Source of the DNA: Planomonospora sp. ID67723
Lineage (GTDB): Bacteria > Actinomycetota > Actinomycetes > Streptosporangiales > Streptosporangiaceae
Assembly: GCF_015711605.1 (NCBI RefSeq)
Contig: NZ_JABTEZ010000001.1
Location: 2,136,001 to 2,200,000 of the forward strand
DNA: 64,000 nucleotides
Reading direction: 5' to 3'
The notes under the pieces were generated by a model, which was given only the letters and a program-made list of their open reading frames with translations, was not told the DNA's origin and did no database searches. How positions within the stretch are numbered: position 1 is the first letter of the stretch; every line of letters starts with the position of its first letter. Of the stretch, positions 1 through 9,705 are shown piece by piece. The position numbers were made by a program, and so were the translations under genes.

Positions 1-971
1 ACCGTGGCGACGATGAGCGAGAGCGTCATCGGCACCTGCGCGATCTTCTGCGCGTAGTTCAGGTGGGAGATGGAGCCAGGGGGGAGCGAGGAGCCGACGA
101 AGCGCTCGACGAAGACCTGACCCTGGCGGGACAGGGTGAACGCGGCGATCGGTACGAACGCCGCCAGCGAGACCGCCGCCCCGGTCGTCCCCCGGTGGGG
201 CAGCCCGACGTGCCGCAGGAACGCGGGGGCCTGGACCGCCACCATGAGGGCGCCGCCGCACGCCACCCCCAGCGCGGCGCCGACCACGCCCAGCGGCTCG
301 TGGAGGGCGACGATGAAGAGGATGACGGGCACGTTGTAGGCGGCGTTGACCGCTGCGGGAGGACCGAACACCTGGTGGGCGCGGAGCGCCGCGCTCAGAT
401 AGCCCGCCAGCCCGAACATCAGGACGGTGACCGCGGTGATCCGCGTGCACCGTACGGCGAGCCCGGGGTCGGTGAGGCCGGGCGCCAGCGCCTCGACGAT
501 CAGCGGAGCCTCGAGCGCCGTCATCCCGGCGGCCAGGACGAGACCGGTCAGGACGCGCGGCAGCGTGGCGGAGACCACCTGCCGGACATCGCCGCCCTGC
601 TCGACCGCCCGGCTGAAGACCGGGATCAGCAGGAACGCCATCGCCCCCTCGATGAGCAGCGGCGCAACGGTCTCCGGCACGGTCCACGCCACCAGGAAGG
701 CGTCCGTGCTCCCGGTCGCGCCGAAGAAGCGCGCGAGCAGGAGGTCACGGCCGAACCCGAGGGCGGAGCCGAGCGCGACCAGCGCCGCCGTGACGGTGAC
801 GGCGCGCAGGAAGGGCCTCCGCAGGGGGGCCCGGTGCCGGCCGGCGGGCGGTTTGGCCGGGGGCGCGGGGGCCGCCCGGAGGGGACGGGAGCGGGTGGGG
901 CGGGAGTGGGCGGGACGGGGGCGGGGCAGCCGGTCCCGGTGCCGGCCGACGGGCGGCTTGGCGAGGGTCAC
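1..971 (-). CDS. MurJ/MviN-family lipid-linked glycan flippase, 3' part missing
   Basis: The frame reads leftward from a GTG at 971 to the window edge (about 323 codons) without a stop. About 48 Arg/Pro-rich residues come first, then hydrophobic helices with MurJ/MviN-type motifs: RDLLLARFFGATGSTDAF, then IPVFSRAVE, AYNVPVILF and LNYAQKIAQVP. Proteins of this fold move undecaprenyl-linked sugars across the membrane. The start overlaps the stop of the upstream ligase/polymerase gene as GTGA, so translation is probably coupled. Next to a polymerase and a priming transferase it more likely exports the polysaccharide repeat unit than lipid II, although true MurJ cannot be excluded. The basic leader holds a duplicated segment (see the repeat at 831-995). 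No other in-frame start was seen before the first helix. Confidence 0.85.
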   Translation of the reverse strand, partial: MTLAKPPVGRHRDRLPRPRPAHSRPTRSRPLRAAPAPPAKPPAGRHRAPLRRPFLRAVTVTAALVALGSALGFGRDLLLARFFGATGSTDAFLVAWTVPETVAPLLIEGAMAFLLIPVFSRAVEQGGDVRQVVSATLPRVLTGLVLAAGMTALEAPLIVEALAPGLTDPGLAVRCTRITAVTVLMFGLAGYLSAALRAHQVFGPPAAVNAAYNVPVILFIVALHEPLGVVGAALGVACGGALMVAVQAPAFLRHVGLPHRGTTGAAVSLAAFVPIAAFTLSRQGQVFVERFVGSSLPPGSISHLNYAQKIAQVPMTLSLIVAT

Positions 972-995
972 CGGGACCGCCCGGAGGGGACGGGG
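831..995. repeat. Imperfect 60-bp direct duplication, 105 bp apart
   Basis: Positions 831-890 and 936-995 match at about 51 of 60 bases. The 105-bp period is 35 codons, so in the flippase the copies read as AKPPAGRHR and AKPPVGRHR within its basic N-terminal leader. The right-hand copy also covers the 3' end of the ligase gene. The intervening sequence is also G-rich and low in complexity. Confidence 0.8.
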
Positions 996-2389
996 ACGGG
1001 GGAGCCGGCCCCGGTCCGGGAACGGGAGGCAGCACCGGCGCCGGGAGCGGCCGGAGCACCGCCGGCCCGGGGGCCGGCCGCGGTGGCCCACCACAGGGTG
1101 ATCCCCAGCATCACGGACATGACCAGCGTCGGCGGGCCGCCGATGTCGGAGTAGGCGAAGTCGGTGAGTTGCCAGGTGAGGAAGCCCACCGCGGTCAGGC
1201 CCGCCGCACGGCCGGAGAAGGACCGGGTACGGCCGGCGCGCCGGACCGACCAGATCGTCAGACATCCGAAGAAGAGGCAGAAGGCGGTGACGCCCACGAG
1301 ACCCTGCTCGCTGAGCACGAGGAGGTACATGTTGTGCGGGGAGAGCAGCGGTTGCCGCTGGAAGCCGTTGACCGGGTCGGCGGTGTCGCTCCCCGACGAC
1401 AGGTGGACGGGGGCGTGGGAGTCGCGCAGCGCGGGGAACCTCCTCGGGCCCGCCCCGGTGACGGGGTGGTCCCGCCAGATTCCGGCGGCGGCCTCCCACA
1501 GGCCGTAGCGGTCGCTGACGGATCGGTCCGGTGCGGTGATCGACGAGCCGATCGAGGAGATCCGCTGCCCGATGGTGTGCGATCCCGCGGTGTCCGACCC
1601 GGAGCCCGGCATGAGAGCCGTCGCGCCGGCGAACAGCACGCAGGCGGCCGCGACCGGCAGGCCGGCGCGGGCCGCGGCCCGCGGGCCGTGCACGACCAGA
1701 ATGGCGAGCGCGGCGCACAGTACCGCCAGCCACGTGCCCCGGCTCAGCGACAGGACCAGCGCCGGCGCCAGCAGGGCCGCCGCGGCCAGCGCCGCCGCCC
1801 GTCGCCGGCCGCGCAGGGCCAGGCCGAGCGCGAGCAGGACGATCAGCCCGTAGCTGGTGACCGTCGCCATGCCCATGACGCCGGTGGCGCCGAAGGTGCC
1901 GACCGCCCGGATGTTCTCTCCCGCGTAGGAGGCGCCCGTCCCGCTGAGGGCCTGCCAGGAGCCGACCGCTCCCTGGAGCAGGGCGGCCCCGGCGACCGCG
2001 CCGCCCACCAGCCACAGGTCCATCCGGTCCCGCAGCGCCACGATGACGGCCAGCGGGATCAGCACGAACACCTGGAGGTAGCGGAACAGCCCGGGCAGGC
2101 TCGCCATGACGTCCTGCGAGGCGAGGGTGGCCGCGGTGGCGGCGACCACCAGCGGGACGGTCACCCATGCCCGCCCCGGCAGCCGGCGCCCGGCGGGCAG
2201 GAGGGCGGCCGCGGCCGTCGCGATCAGGGCGACCGAGGCGAGGTCGGCGAGCGTCACGTCGGATGCGGTGGTCAGGTCGTCGCGTTCCTGGGGGACGCAG
2301 ACCAGGAGCACCGTCGCGGCGGCGAGGGCGCTCGGCCCCCGCCGCGCCCATCGCGCGATCATCGGGACGCCCGCACGGCTAGCTTCCAC
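968..2389 (-). CDS. O-antigen ligase / Wzy-type polysaccharide polymerase
   Basis: This 473-residue integral membrane protein has about 10-12 predicted helices and a long periplasmic-type loop at about residues 235-325. The segment LSLSRGTWLAVLCAA is typical of the Wzy_C/O-antigen-ligase family, which polymerises lipid-linked glycan repeats or transfers them to an acceptor outside the membrane. The tail after the last helix is Ala/Gly/Arg-rich. The GTG start at 2389 overlaps the sugar-transferase stop by 11 bp. An ATG at 2362 is the alternative; neither has a clear ribosome-binding site. It lies between the priming transferase and the flippase in one leftward operon, which fits a Wzx/Wzy-like pathway. 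Ligase versus polymerase cannot be decided from sequence. Confidence 0.85.
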   Translation of the reverse strand: MEASRAGVPMIARWARRGPSALAAATVLLVCVPQERDDLTTASDVTLADLASVALIATAAAALLPAGRRLPGRAWVTVPLVVAATAATLASQDVMASLPGLFRYLQVFVLIPLAVIVALRDRMDLWLVGGAVAGAALLQGAVGSWQALSGTGASYAGENIRAVGTFGATGVMGMATVTSYGLIVLLALGLALRGRRRAAALAAAALLAPALVLSLSRGTWLAVLCAALAILVVHGPRAAARAGLPVAAACVLFAGATALMPGSGSDTAGSHTIGQRISSIGSSITAPDRSVSDRYGLWEAAAGIWRDHPVTGAGPRRFPALRDSHAPVHLSSGSDTADPVNGFQRQPLLSPHNMYLLVLSEQGLVGVTAFCLFFGCLTIWSVRRAGRTRSFSGRAAGLTAVGFLTWQLTDFAYSDIGGPPTLVMSVMLGITLWWATAAGPRAGGAPAAPGAGAASRSRTGAGSPVPVPSGRSR

Positions 2390-3884
2390 CGGGGCGGAGC
2401 ACGGATCCGACGGTACGGATGATGATCTTGATGTCGGACAGGAGTGACCAGGTGTCGATGTAGTGGTTGTCGAACCTGACGCGGTCCTCGATGGAGGTGT
2501 CCCCGCGCAGCCCGTGGATCTGGGCCCAGCCCGTGAGCCCCGCCGGGACGCGGTGGCGGCTGCCGTAGTGGGGCAGGGAGGCGGAGAACCGGTCGACGAA
2601 GAAGGGGCGCTCGGGCCGGGGCCCGACGATGCTCATCTCCCCCCGCAGGATGTTCCAGAGCTGGGGCAGCTCGTCGAGCGAGGTCCGGCGCAGCAGTCTG
2701 CCGGCCGGGCCCATGCGCCGGTCGTCGGCGATGCTCCAGCGGGTCGCGGACTCGTGCGCGTCGGAGGGCTTGAGTGTGCGCAGCTTGAGCAGTTCGAACC
2801 AGCGGCCGCCGAGCCCCACCCGGTGCTGCCGGAACAGCACGCCGGGCCCGCCCTCGCGGCGTACGGCCAGCGCGCAGACCGCCAGCACCGGCGCGGCGGC
2901 CACCAGGCCCGCCAGGGCCAGGACGATGTCCATGAGCCGTTTCAGCGGCCAGGTCGGCCGGGCCTGCGGGGCGGGCCGCATCCGCAGGACGGGAAAGCTC
3001 CTGATGTGGTCGGACAGGGGGAGGAAGTCGGTGAGGAGGTCACCCGGCTCCGGCGCGAAGAAGACCTCGCAGCCGAGATTCCCGGCGACGCGGGTCAGGG
3101 AGCAGGTCTCCGGCCCGGGGGAGGGGACCGAGGTGATGACCACCACGCGGACGCGGTGGATCAGCAGGGTCTCGGCCAGCCGTGCGGTGCCGCCGAGCAC
3201 CGGCAGGGGCGGCGGCTCCACGCTCGGCCGGTCGTCCAGGAAGCCGATCGGCGCGAGCCCGTACTCGGGGTGTTCGAGCATGGCCGCCGCGAGCCGGCTG
3301 CCGTGGCCGCCGGCCCCCACCAGGAGCGTGGGCTTCGCCCCGGGCCCCAGCCGCCGGCCGCGGGCGGCCGCGTAACCGGCCCACCTGCCGCCGCACGCGA
3401 GAGCGGTGTAGAGCAACACGAGCGGAATCCAGCCGTGGAGCCCGCCCGCGGGCGGCACTCCCACGCCGAGGGCCGCGGCCAGCACCGCAGCGGCCGTTCC
3501 GCCCCCGGCCACGGAGGGGAGGTCGTCCAGGACGGAAGGAGCCAGCCGGGGGCGGTACAGCCCGAGCGCGCCGTTCAGCACGGCCAGCAGGGCCGTCGCG
3601 GCCACGACGGCGGTGTCGCCGCCGCCGATGAGGGCCACCGCCGCGGCCATGCAGGCGAGGTCGACGCCGAGCAGTCCGGGAGGTGAGACGGGCCGCCGCC
3701 CGCGCCGGCCCCGCCGCGCGGCCCTCCTGGCGGACGCGGCTCCCCACGGACCCGGCGACCACCGCACGTCGGGCAGGAGCGCGGTCGCGGCGCCGCCCGT
3801 GCCCGCTCCGCCGGCTTCCACGACGCCTGTGTCCGCTCCATCCGCGCCGTGGGGCGCCCGGCTATCCCTGACGGTCGCGGTCAT
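2379..3884 (-). CDS. Undecaprenyl-phosphate sugar-1-phosphate transferase (priming glycosyltransferase)
   Basis: This 501-residue protein starts the lipid-linked glycan by moving a sugar-1-phosphate from a nucleotide sugar to undecaprenyl phosphate. After a disordered 60-residue N-terminus come about four helices and a CoA-binding-like Rossmann segment (LLVGAGGHGSRLA, about residue 190). The bacterial sugar transferase domain covers about 315-500: KRLMDIVLALAGL, LFRQHRVG, FELLKLRTL, RTSLDELPQLWNILRGEMS, VGPRPERPFF and GLTGWAQIHGLRG, all hallmarks of the WcaJ/WbaP/CpsE family. The ATG at 3884 follows a GGAG 8 nt upstream. It is first in the leftward operon. The sugar used cannot be predicted. 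Confidence 0.93.
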   Translation of the reverse strand: MTATVRDSRAPHGADGADTGVVEAGGAGTGGAATALLPDVRWSPGPWGAASARRAARRGRRGRRPVSPPGLLGVDLACMAAAVALIGGGDTAVVAATALLAVLNGALGLYRPRLAPSVLDDLPSVAGGGTAAAVLAAALGVGVPPAGGLHGWIPLVLLYTALACGGRWAGYAAARGRRLGPGAKPTLLVGAGGHGSRLAAAMLEHPEYGLAPIGFLDDRPSVEPPPLPVLGGTARLAETLLIHRVRVVVITSVPSPGPETCSLTRVAGNLGCEVFFAPEPGDLLTDFLPLSDHIRSFPVLRMRPAPQARPTWPLKRLMDIVLALAGLVAAAPVLAVCALAVRREGGPGVLFRQHRVGLGGRWFELLKLRTLKPSDAHESATRWSIADDRRMGPAGRLLRRTSLDELPQLWNILRGEMSIVGPRPERPFFVDRFSASLPHYGSRHRVPAGLTGWAQIHGLRGDTSIEDRVRFDNHYIDTWSLLSDIKIIIRTVGSVLRPGGS

Positions 3885-4778
3885 CGGATTCTCCGTGGAC
3901 GGGCGCTGCTTCCGCGATCAACCCGAATGCGGTCAAGATTCCCCCATGTCGGTGATTCTCATTGAGGCCGAAAATTGACCGGCGGCCTCGTGGTCGGCTC
4001 GTTTCCACATTTGCTGGACGATCTCTTCAATAAGGGGGTCCACCTCTTTCGGTGGTGCGAAAGGGCTGGTCCCGACAAGTTTTTGATGCTAGCGATGGCA
4101 GGCGTGTTAATCCCGGACCCGGGCGGGCAGGCGCCAGTCGTCGCAGGCAGTGACGGGATGACCTTCCTTTTTGTGCGGGCATACCGGACCGGCTGGGAAA
4201 CAAAGGGCGGTCCCAGGCGGCGCAAGGTTTCTTCAGAATCCGGACGGCGGGCGGCGGGCGATCCGGGAGGCGGCGGCGGGCCGTGGTGACGGATGGTGAG
4301 GGGGTGGGCCGCGGCCCCTGGCGGTGACGGGACGTCACGTTGACGTTCCACCGCTTTTCGGGTGGTATCAGGAGCGGTGCCGTATCCCGGTCAACGAGGA
4401 CCGAACGGACGGCCAGTGGAGGTGCTGTGTCGCGGGGCCTGCCTGGAGGGCGGAGTTTCCACGACGAGGGGGTGCGGTTGTTCGGTGGCCGCGAATCCCT
4501 CGTGTGGGATGCTTGTGCCACCGCCCCCTCCTGGCGAGGACTCACCGTCTGTGACCATGGAACCCCCGGTCCCCCGCGGGTGACGGCGGTCTGTCACGGG
4601 TCACACGATGATCCGCGGCGGCTTGCCGAAGCTTTGCCCGTCGGCGACGGGCACGCCGCGCCGCCAACGATGCCCGGCGCGCGAGTGCGGGGCATCACCT
4701 TCTCTTCTGCGGGCACTACAGCCTGATGTAGGGCCCGGACAAAAAGAGCAAAACCCCTCACAAAGGAGTGAGAGCGAC
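3885..4778. other. Gene-free divergent intergenic region (about 890 bp)
   Basis: This gap separates the leftward polysaccharide operon from rightward gdh. The part at 3900-4200 is noticeably richer in A+T than the coding sequence and presumably carries the polysaccharide promoter. Short open frames in the gap have no plausible ribosome site, family feature or codon bias. A small dyad GTGAC-N5-GTCAC lies at 4324-4338, and a stronger hairpin at 4711-4736 (listed separately). No tRNA, small-RNA signature or known riboswitch was recognised. Confidence 0.6.
4711..4736 (+). promoter_or_regulatory. Hairpin in the gdh leader
   Basis: GGGC-A-CTACA, a GCCTGA loop, then TGTAG-G-GCCC form a 9-bp stem with one A.G mismatch, ending 42 nt before the gdh start. 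No U-run follows, so it is not a classical terminator. It could be an operator dyad, an mRNA-stabilising stem or part of a regulated leader. A good AAAGGAG ribosome site follows at 4763-4769. Confidence 0.5.
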
Positions 4779-7700
4779 ATGCCGCTCGACGAGGCCAAGG
4801 ACGAGCTGCTGAGAAGTGCCGCGCAGATGTGCGCGCACACACCCGGCGGCGACCACAGGAATGCCGAGGAGGTGCTCGCCTTCCTGAGGCTCTACTACCG
4901 GCATGTCGCGCCAGAGGACCTGCTGGACCGCGACCCGGTCGACGTCTACGGCCCGGCCACGGCCCAGCGGCAGCTCGCCGAGAACCGCCCCCAGGGAAGG
5001 GCCCTGGTGCGGGCCTACACGCCCACCCTGGAGGAGCACGGCTGGGATCCCGGCGGCTCGGTCGTCGAGGTGGTCACCGACGACATGCCCTTCCTGGTCG
5101 ACTCGGTGACGATGGAGCTCGACCGCCACGAGATCGGCGTCCACCTGGTGGTCCACCCCCAGATGCGGGTGCGCAGGGACATGACCGGCAGGCTGCTCGG
5201 CCGGGACCAGGAGGACGTCACCGGGCAGATGCTCGCCGAGTCCTGGATGCACTTCGAGATCGACCGCCAGTCCGACCCGGCGGTGCTCAGGCAGCTGGAG
5301 AGCGACCTCCAGCGGGTCCTGTCGGACGTGCGCTACACCGTCGAGGACTTCGTCAAGATGCGGGCCCTCGCCGTACAGACCGCCGAGGACGTGTCGGTCA
5401 ACCCGCCCCCGCTCGACCTGGCCGGAGTGGAGGACAGCCTGGAGCTGATGCGCTGGCTGGCCGACGGGCACTTCACCTTCATCGGCTACCGCGAGTACCG
5501 CCTGGAGCGGGGGGAGCACGGCGACGAGCTGCACGCGGTCCCCGGGACCGGGCTGGGCATCCTGCGCCATGACAAGACGGGCTCCGGCAGCTTCGCCGCG
5601 CTCCCGCCGGAGGTGCGTGCCAAGGCCCGCGAGAAGCAGAACATGCTGATCATCACCAAGGCCAACAGCCGCGCCACCGTGCACCGCCCCGCCTACCTGG
5701 ACTACGTGGGCGTGAAGGTCTTCGACGCCGAGGGCGAGGTCATCGGCGAGCGGCGCTTCCTGGGCTTGTTCACCCACGCGGCCTACAACGAGTCGATCTC
5801 CCGCATCCCCGTGCTCCGGCGCAAGCTGGCCGCGGTCCTCGACCGGGCCGGGATCGCCGCCGACAGCCACGACGGCAAGGACCTCATGGAGATCCTGGAG
5901 ACCTTCCCCCGGGACGAGCTCTTCCAGACCTCGATGGACCAGCTCCTGCCGATCGCCCTCGGCGTGCTCCGCCTCCGCGAGCGCAAGCAGGTCAAGCTCT
6001 TCCTCCGGCCGGACGACTACGGCCGCTACGTCTCGTGTCTGATCTACCTGCCGCGCGACCGTTACACCACCAAGATCCGCATCAAGATGCAGGAGCTCCT
6101 GGTCAAGGCGCTGAAGGGCAAGTCGTCCGAGTACAGCGCGATGATCGGCGAGTCGGCGCTGGCCCGGCTGCAGGTGGTCGTGCGCGGTGAACGGGGCAGG
6201 CCGCTGACGGCCGACGGGGTGGACCTGGAGGAGCTGGAGGGCAGACTCGCCGCCACCACCCGCTCGTGGGAGGACGACCTGACCGCGGCCATCACGGAGC
6301 TGAGCTCGGAGGAGGAGGCGCCCCGGCTCATCCGCCGGTACGCCACCGCGTTCCCCGAGGGCTACAAGGCAGACTTCCCGCCCCGGGTGGCGGTCGCGGA
6401 CCTGCGCCGGCTGGACGCGCTCGCCAGGTCGTCCGAAGAGATCGGGATGAACCTCTACGAGCCGTACGACGCCCCGGAGGGGGAGCGCCGGTTCAAGCTC
6501 TACCGGCTCGGCGGCCAGGTCTCGCTCTCGCACGTCCTGCCGCTGCTGCAGCGGATGGGCGTCGAGGTGGTCGACGAGCGCCCCTACGAGATCGACCGCG
6601 ACGACAACCCGGAGACCAAGGACGCCTGGATCTACGACTTCGGCCTGCGCTACACCCCCTCGGGGGAGGTGGACAGGGACGAGTTCAAGCGGCTCTTCCA
6701 GGACGCGTTCGATGCGCTGTGGCGCGGCCGGGTGGAGAGCGACGGCTTCAACGGGCTCGTCCTGGCCGCCGGACTGACCTGGGAGCAGGCCGAGATCCTG
6801 CGGGTCTACGCCAAATACCTGCGTCAGGCCGGGACGACCTTCAGCCAGGACTACATCGAGCGCGTGCTGCTGGGCAACGTACGGCTCGCGCGGCTGCTGG
6901 TGCGCCTGTTCGAGGCCAGGCTGGACCCGCGCCGCCCGGGGGAGGTCCGCGCGGAGCTGGCCGACGCGCTGCACGAGGAGATCCTCGGCGCGCTGGACGA
7001 CGTCGCCTCCCTGGACGAGGACCGCATCCTCCGGGCCTACCTGGAGATGATCAACGCGACGCTGCGGACCAACTACTTCCAGACGACGGGCCCCGGCACG
7101 TCGTCCGGGCCCGGCTCCGGTGACGGGGCCGCCGGCGGGGAGCGCAAGCCGTACATCTCGTTGAAGCTGGACTCGCCCTCGATCAGCGTGCTGCCGCTGC
7201 CCCGGCCCAGGTTCGAGGTCTTCGTCTACTCGCCGAGGGTCGAGGGCGTGCACCTGCGCTTCGGCAAGGTCGCCCGGGGCGGGCTGCGCTGGTCGGACCG
7301 GATGGAGGACTTCCGGACCGAGATCCTGGGACTGGTGAAGGCGCAGATGGTGAAGAACACCGTCATCGTCCCCACCGGCTCCAAGGGCGGTTTCGTCGTT
7401 AAGAATCCGCCGAAGTCGGGAGCGCGGGAAGACGTGCTGGCCGAGGGCGTCGCGTGCTACCGGATGTTCATCTCCGGCCTGCTCGACATCACCGACAACC
7501 TCGTGGACGGCAAGGTGGTCCCGCCCGCCGACGTGGTCAGGCACGACGAGGACGACACCTACCTGGTGGTCGCCGCCGACAAGGGCACCGCGACCTTCTC
7601 CGACATCGCCAACGGCGTGGCCAAGGAGTACGGCTTCTGGCTGGGCGACGCCTTCGCCTCCGGCGGCTCGATCGGCTACGACCACAAGGCCATGGGCATC

Positions 7701-9701
7701 ACCGCCCGAGGCGCCTGGGAATCGGTCAAGTACCACTTCCGCACGACGGGCGTGGACATCCAGAGCACCGACTTCACCGTGGCCGGCATCGGCGACATGT
7801 CGGGCGACGTGTTCGGCAACGGCATGCTGCTCTCCCAGCACATCCGGCTGGTCGCGGCCTTCGACCACCGGCACATCTTCATCGACCCCGACCCGGACGC
7901 CGCGCGGAGCTACGCCGAGCGCGCCCGGCTCTTCGCCCTCCCGCGCAGCTCGTGGGAGGACTACTCCACGGAGCTGATCTCCGAGGGCGGCGGCGTCTGG
8001 CCGCGCACCGCCAAGTCGATCCCGGTCTCGCCGCAGGCCCGCGCCGTGCTCGGCATCGCCGGCGGGGTCACCGCGATGGCCCCCAACGACCTGATCAGCG
8101 CCATCCTGAGGGCACCGGTGGACCTGCTGTGGAACGGCGGCATCGGCACCTACGCCAAGGCCTCGGTCGAGTCGCACGCCGACGTCGGCGACAAGGCCAA
8201 CGACGGCCTGCGGGTCAACGCCTCCGAGCTGCGCTGCAAGGTGATCGGCGAGGGCGGGAACCTGGGCTTCACCCAGCTCGCGCGGATCGAGTTCGCGCTC
8301 AACGGCGGGCTGGTCAACACCGACTTCATCGACAACTCCGCGGGTGTGGACACCTCCGACCACGAGGTGAACATCAAGATCCTGCTGGACCGGGTGGTCC
8401 GCGAGGGCGAGCTCACCGACAAGCAGCGCAACCAGCTCTTCCTCGACATGACCGACGAGGTGGCCCGGCTGGTCCTGCGGGACAACTACGACCAGAACGT
8501 GGTGCTGGCCGCCGCCCGCGCGCAGGCCCCCGAGATGCTGCACATCCACTCGCGCTACCTGCGCAGGCTGGAGCGGGCCGGGCTGGTCAACCGGGAGCTG
8601 GAGTTCCTGCCCTCGGACAAGACGCTCGCCGAGCGCCGCCAGGCCGGACTCGGGCTGACCGCGCCGGAGTTCTCGGTGCTGCTGGCCTACACCAAGCTGG
8701 TGGTGGACGCCGAGCTCCTCGCCTCCGACCTGCCCGACGACCCCTACCTGGCCTCCTGGCTGGTGTCGTACTTCCCGTCGCCGCTGCGCGAGCGCTTCCG
8801 CTCGGCGATGGACGACCACCCGCTCCGCCGGGAGATCATCACCACCTGCGTGGTGAACGACATGGTCAACTCCAGCGGGACCACTTTCATGTTCCGCGCC
8901 GGAGAGGAGAGCGGCGCCTCGACCCCGGACATCGCCCGCGCCTACCTCGTCGCCCGCGAGGTCTTCGACCTGCCGAGCTTCTGGCTGGCCGTCGAGGGGC
9001 TCGACAACAAGGTGGACACCGCCACCCAGATCGCCATGGAGCTGGAGGCCCGCAAGCTGTGCGAGCGCGGGGCCCGCTGGCTGCTCGGCAACCGCCGGCC
9101 GCCGCTGGACCTGGCCTCCACGGTGGGTTTCTTCGCCAAGGGCATGAACGGCCTGCTGCCGCACCTGCCCAAGCTGCTGACCGGCTCCGACCTGCTGGCC
9201 TTCGAGGAGCGCCGCGACGTCTTCATCGCCCGCGGCGTGCCCGAGGAGCTGGCCGAGCGGGTCTCCGCGATGGTCCCGGCCTACTCGACGTTCGACCTGG
9301 TGGAGATCGCCCACACCACCGGCCGCCCGGTGAACGAGGCGGCCGAGGTCTACTTCGACCTGGCCGACCGGCTCCAGCTCTCCGCGCTGCGGGAGCGGGT
9401 CATCGCGCTCCCGCGGGACAACCGGTGGAACTCCATGGCCCGGGCCGCCCTTCGCGACGACCTCTACGCCGCGCACGCCGCGCTCACCCGCGACGTCCTG
9501 GTGCACAGCGAGTCGGGGCTGGCGCCGGAGGAGCGGCTCGCCCGCTGGGCCGACGCGAACTGGGCGGCGGTCGCGCGGGCCAGGCAGACGCTCTCGGAGA
9601 TCTGGGAGAGCGACAACTTCGATCTGGCGACGCTCTCGGTGGCGCTGCGAGCGGTCCGCACACTGGTGGCCTCCACCAGCTTGCCCCGCGCGGAGGCCTG
9701 A
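4779..9701 (+). CDS. gdh: NAD-specific glutamate dehydrogenase, large (about 180 kDa) class
   Basis: This 1640-residue enzyme interconverts glutamate and 2-oxoglutarate plus ammonia with NAD. Its length fits the actinobacterial L_180 class (Streptomyces clavuligerus, M. tuberculosis Rv2476c). The N-terminal half carries ACT-like regulatory segments. The catalytic part begins near residue 830 with SPRVEGVHLRFGKVARGG, then GLRWSDRMEDFRTE and PTGSKGGFVVKNPP (substrate-binding lysine region), then a Rossmann segment at about 1010-1250. The open frame extends 57 codons further upstream, but the ATG at 4779 has AAAGGAG 9 nt before it and a normal family N-terminus. It is monocistronic with a long leader. 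In mycobacteria this enzyme is inhibited by the FHA protein GarA; whether that holds here cannot be seen. Confidence 0.96.
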   Translation: MPLDEAKDELLRSAAQMCAHTPGGDHRNAEEVLAFLRLYYRHVAPEDLLDRDPVDVYGPATAQRQLAENRPQGRALVRAYTPTLEEHGWDPGGSVVEVVTDDMPFLVDSVTMELDRHEIGVHLVVHPQMRVRRDMTGRLLGRDQEDVTGQMLAESWMHFEIDRQSDPAVLRQLESDLQRVLSDVRYTVEDFVKMRALAVQTAEDVSVNPPPLDLAGVEDSLELMRWLADGHFTFIGYREYRLERGEHGDELHAVPGTGLGILRHDKTGSGSFAALPPEVRAKAREKQNMLIITKANSRATVHRPAYLDYVGVKVFDAEGEVIGERRFLGLFTHAAYNESISRIPVLRRKLAAVLDRAGIAADSHDGKDLMEILETFPRDELFQTSMDQLLPIALGVLRLRERKQVKLFLRPDDYGRYVSCLIYLPRDRYTTKIRIKMQELLVKALKGKSSEYSAMIGESALARLQVVVRGERGRPLTADGVDLEELEGRLAATTRSWEDDLTAAITELSSEEEAPRLIRRYATAFPEGYKADFPPRVAVADLRRLDALARSSEEIGMNLYEPYDAPEGERRFKLYRLGGQVSLSHVLPLLQRMGVEVVDERPYEIDRDDNPETKDAWIYDFGLRYTPSGEVDRDEFKRLFQDAFDALWRGRVESDGFNGLVLAAGLTWEQAEILRVYAKYLRQAGTTFSQDYIERVLLGNVRLARLLVRLFEARLDPRRPGEVRAELADALHEEILGALDDVASLDEDRILRAYLEMINATLRTNYFQTTGPGTSSGPGSGDGAAGGERKPYISLKLDSPSISVLPLPRPRFEVFVYSPRVEGVHLRFGKVARGGLRWSDRMEDFRTEILGLVKAQMVKNTVIVPTGSKGGFVVKNPPKSGAREDVLAEGVACYRMFISGLLDITDNLVDGKVVPPADVVRHDEDDTYLVVAADKGTATFSDIANGVAKEYGFWLGDAFASGGSIGYDHKAMGITARGAWESVKYHFRTTGVDIQSTDFTVAGIGDMSGDVFGNGMLLSQHIRLVAAFDHRHIFIDPDPDAARSYAERARLFALPRSSWEDYSTELISEGGGVWPRTAKSIPVSPQARAVLGIAGGVTAMAPNDLISAILRAPVDLLWNGGIGTYAKASVESHADVGDKANDGLRVNASELRCKVIGEGGNLGFTQLARIEFALNGGLVNTDFIDNSAGVDTSDHEVNIKILLDRVVREGELTDKQRNQLFLDMTDEVARLVLRDNYDQNVVLAAARAQAPEMLHIHSRYLRRLERAGLVNRELEFLPSDKTLAERRQAGLGLTAPEFSVLLAYTKLVVDAELLASDLPDDPYLASWLVSYFPSPLRERFRSAMDDHPLRREIITTCVVNDMVNSSGTTFMFRAGEESGASTPDIARAYLVAREVFDLPSFWLAVEGLDNKVDTATQIAMELEARKLCERGARWLLGNRRPPLDLASTVGFFAKGMNGLLPHLPKLLTGSDLLAFEERRDVFIARGVPEELAERVSAMVPAYSTFDLVEIAHTTGRPVNEAAEVYFDLADRLQLSALRERVIALPRDNRWNSMARAALRDDLYAAHAALTRDVLVHSESGLAPEERLARWADANWAAVARARQTLSEIWESDNFDLATLSVALRAVRTLVASTSLPRAEA

Positions 9702-9705
9702 GGCG

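Noticed and set aside
3975-4289. Possible 104-aa gene in the gap before gdh
   Set aside because: No ribosome-binding site, poor codon bias, a Gly/Arg-rich tail and no recognisable family; the region is better read as regulatory.
4758-9506. Very long open frame (about 1580 codons) antisense to gdh, and similar ones antisense to aftD, the subtilase and the ltp operon
   Set aside because: In DNA of this GC content the antisense frame aligned to codon third positions lacks stops. Their composition (Gln/Asp/Val/Arg/Gly-rich, no domains or signal peptides) is that of mirror frames, while the sense strands encode complete known families.
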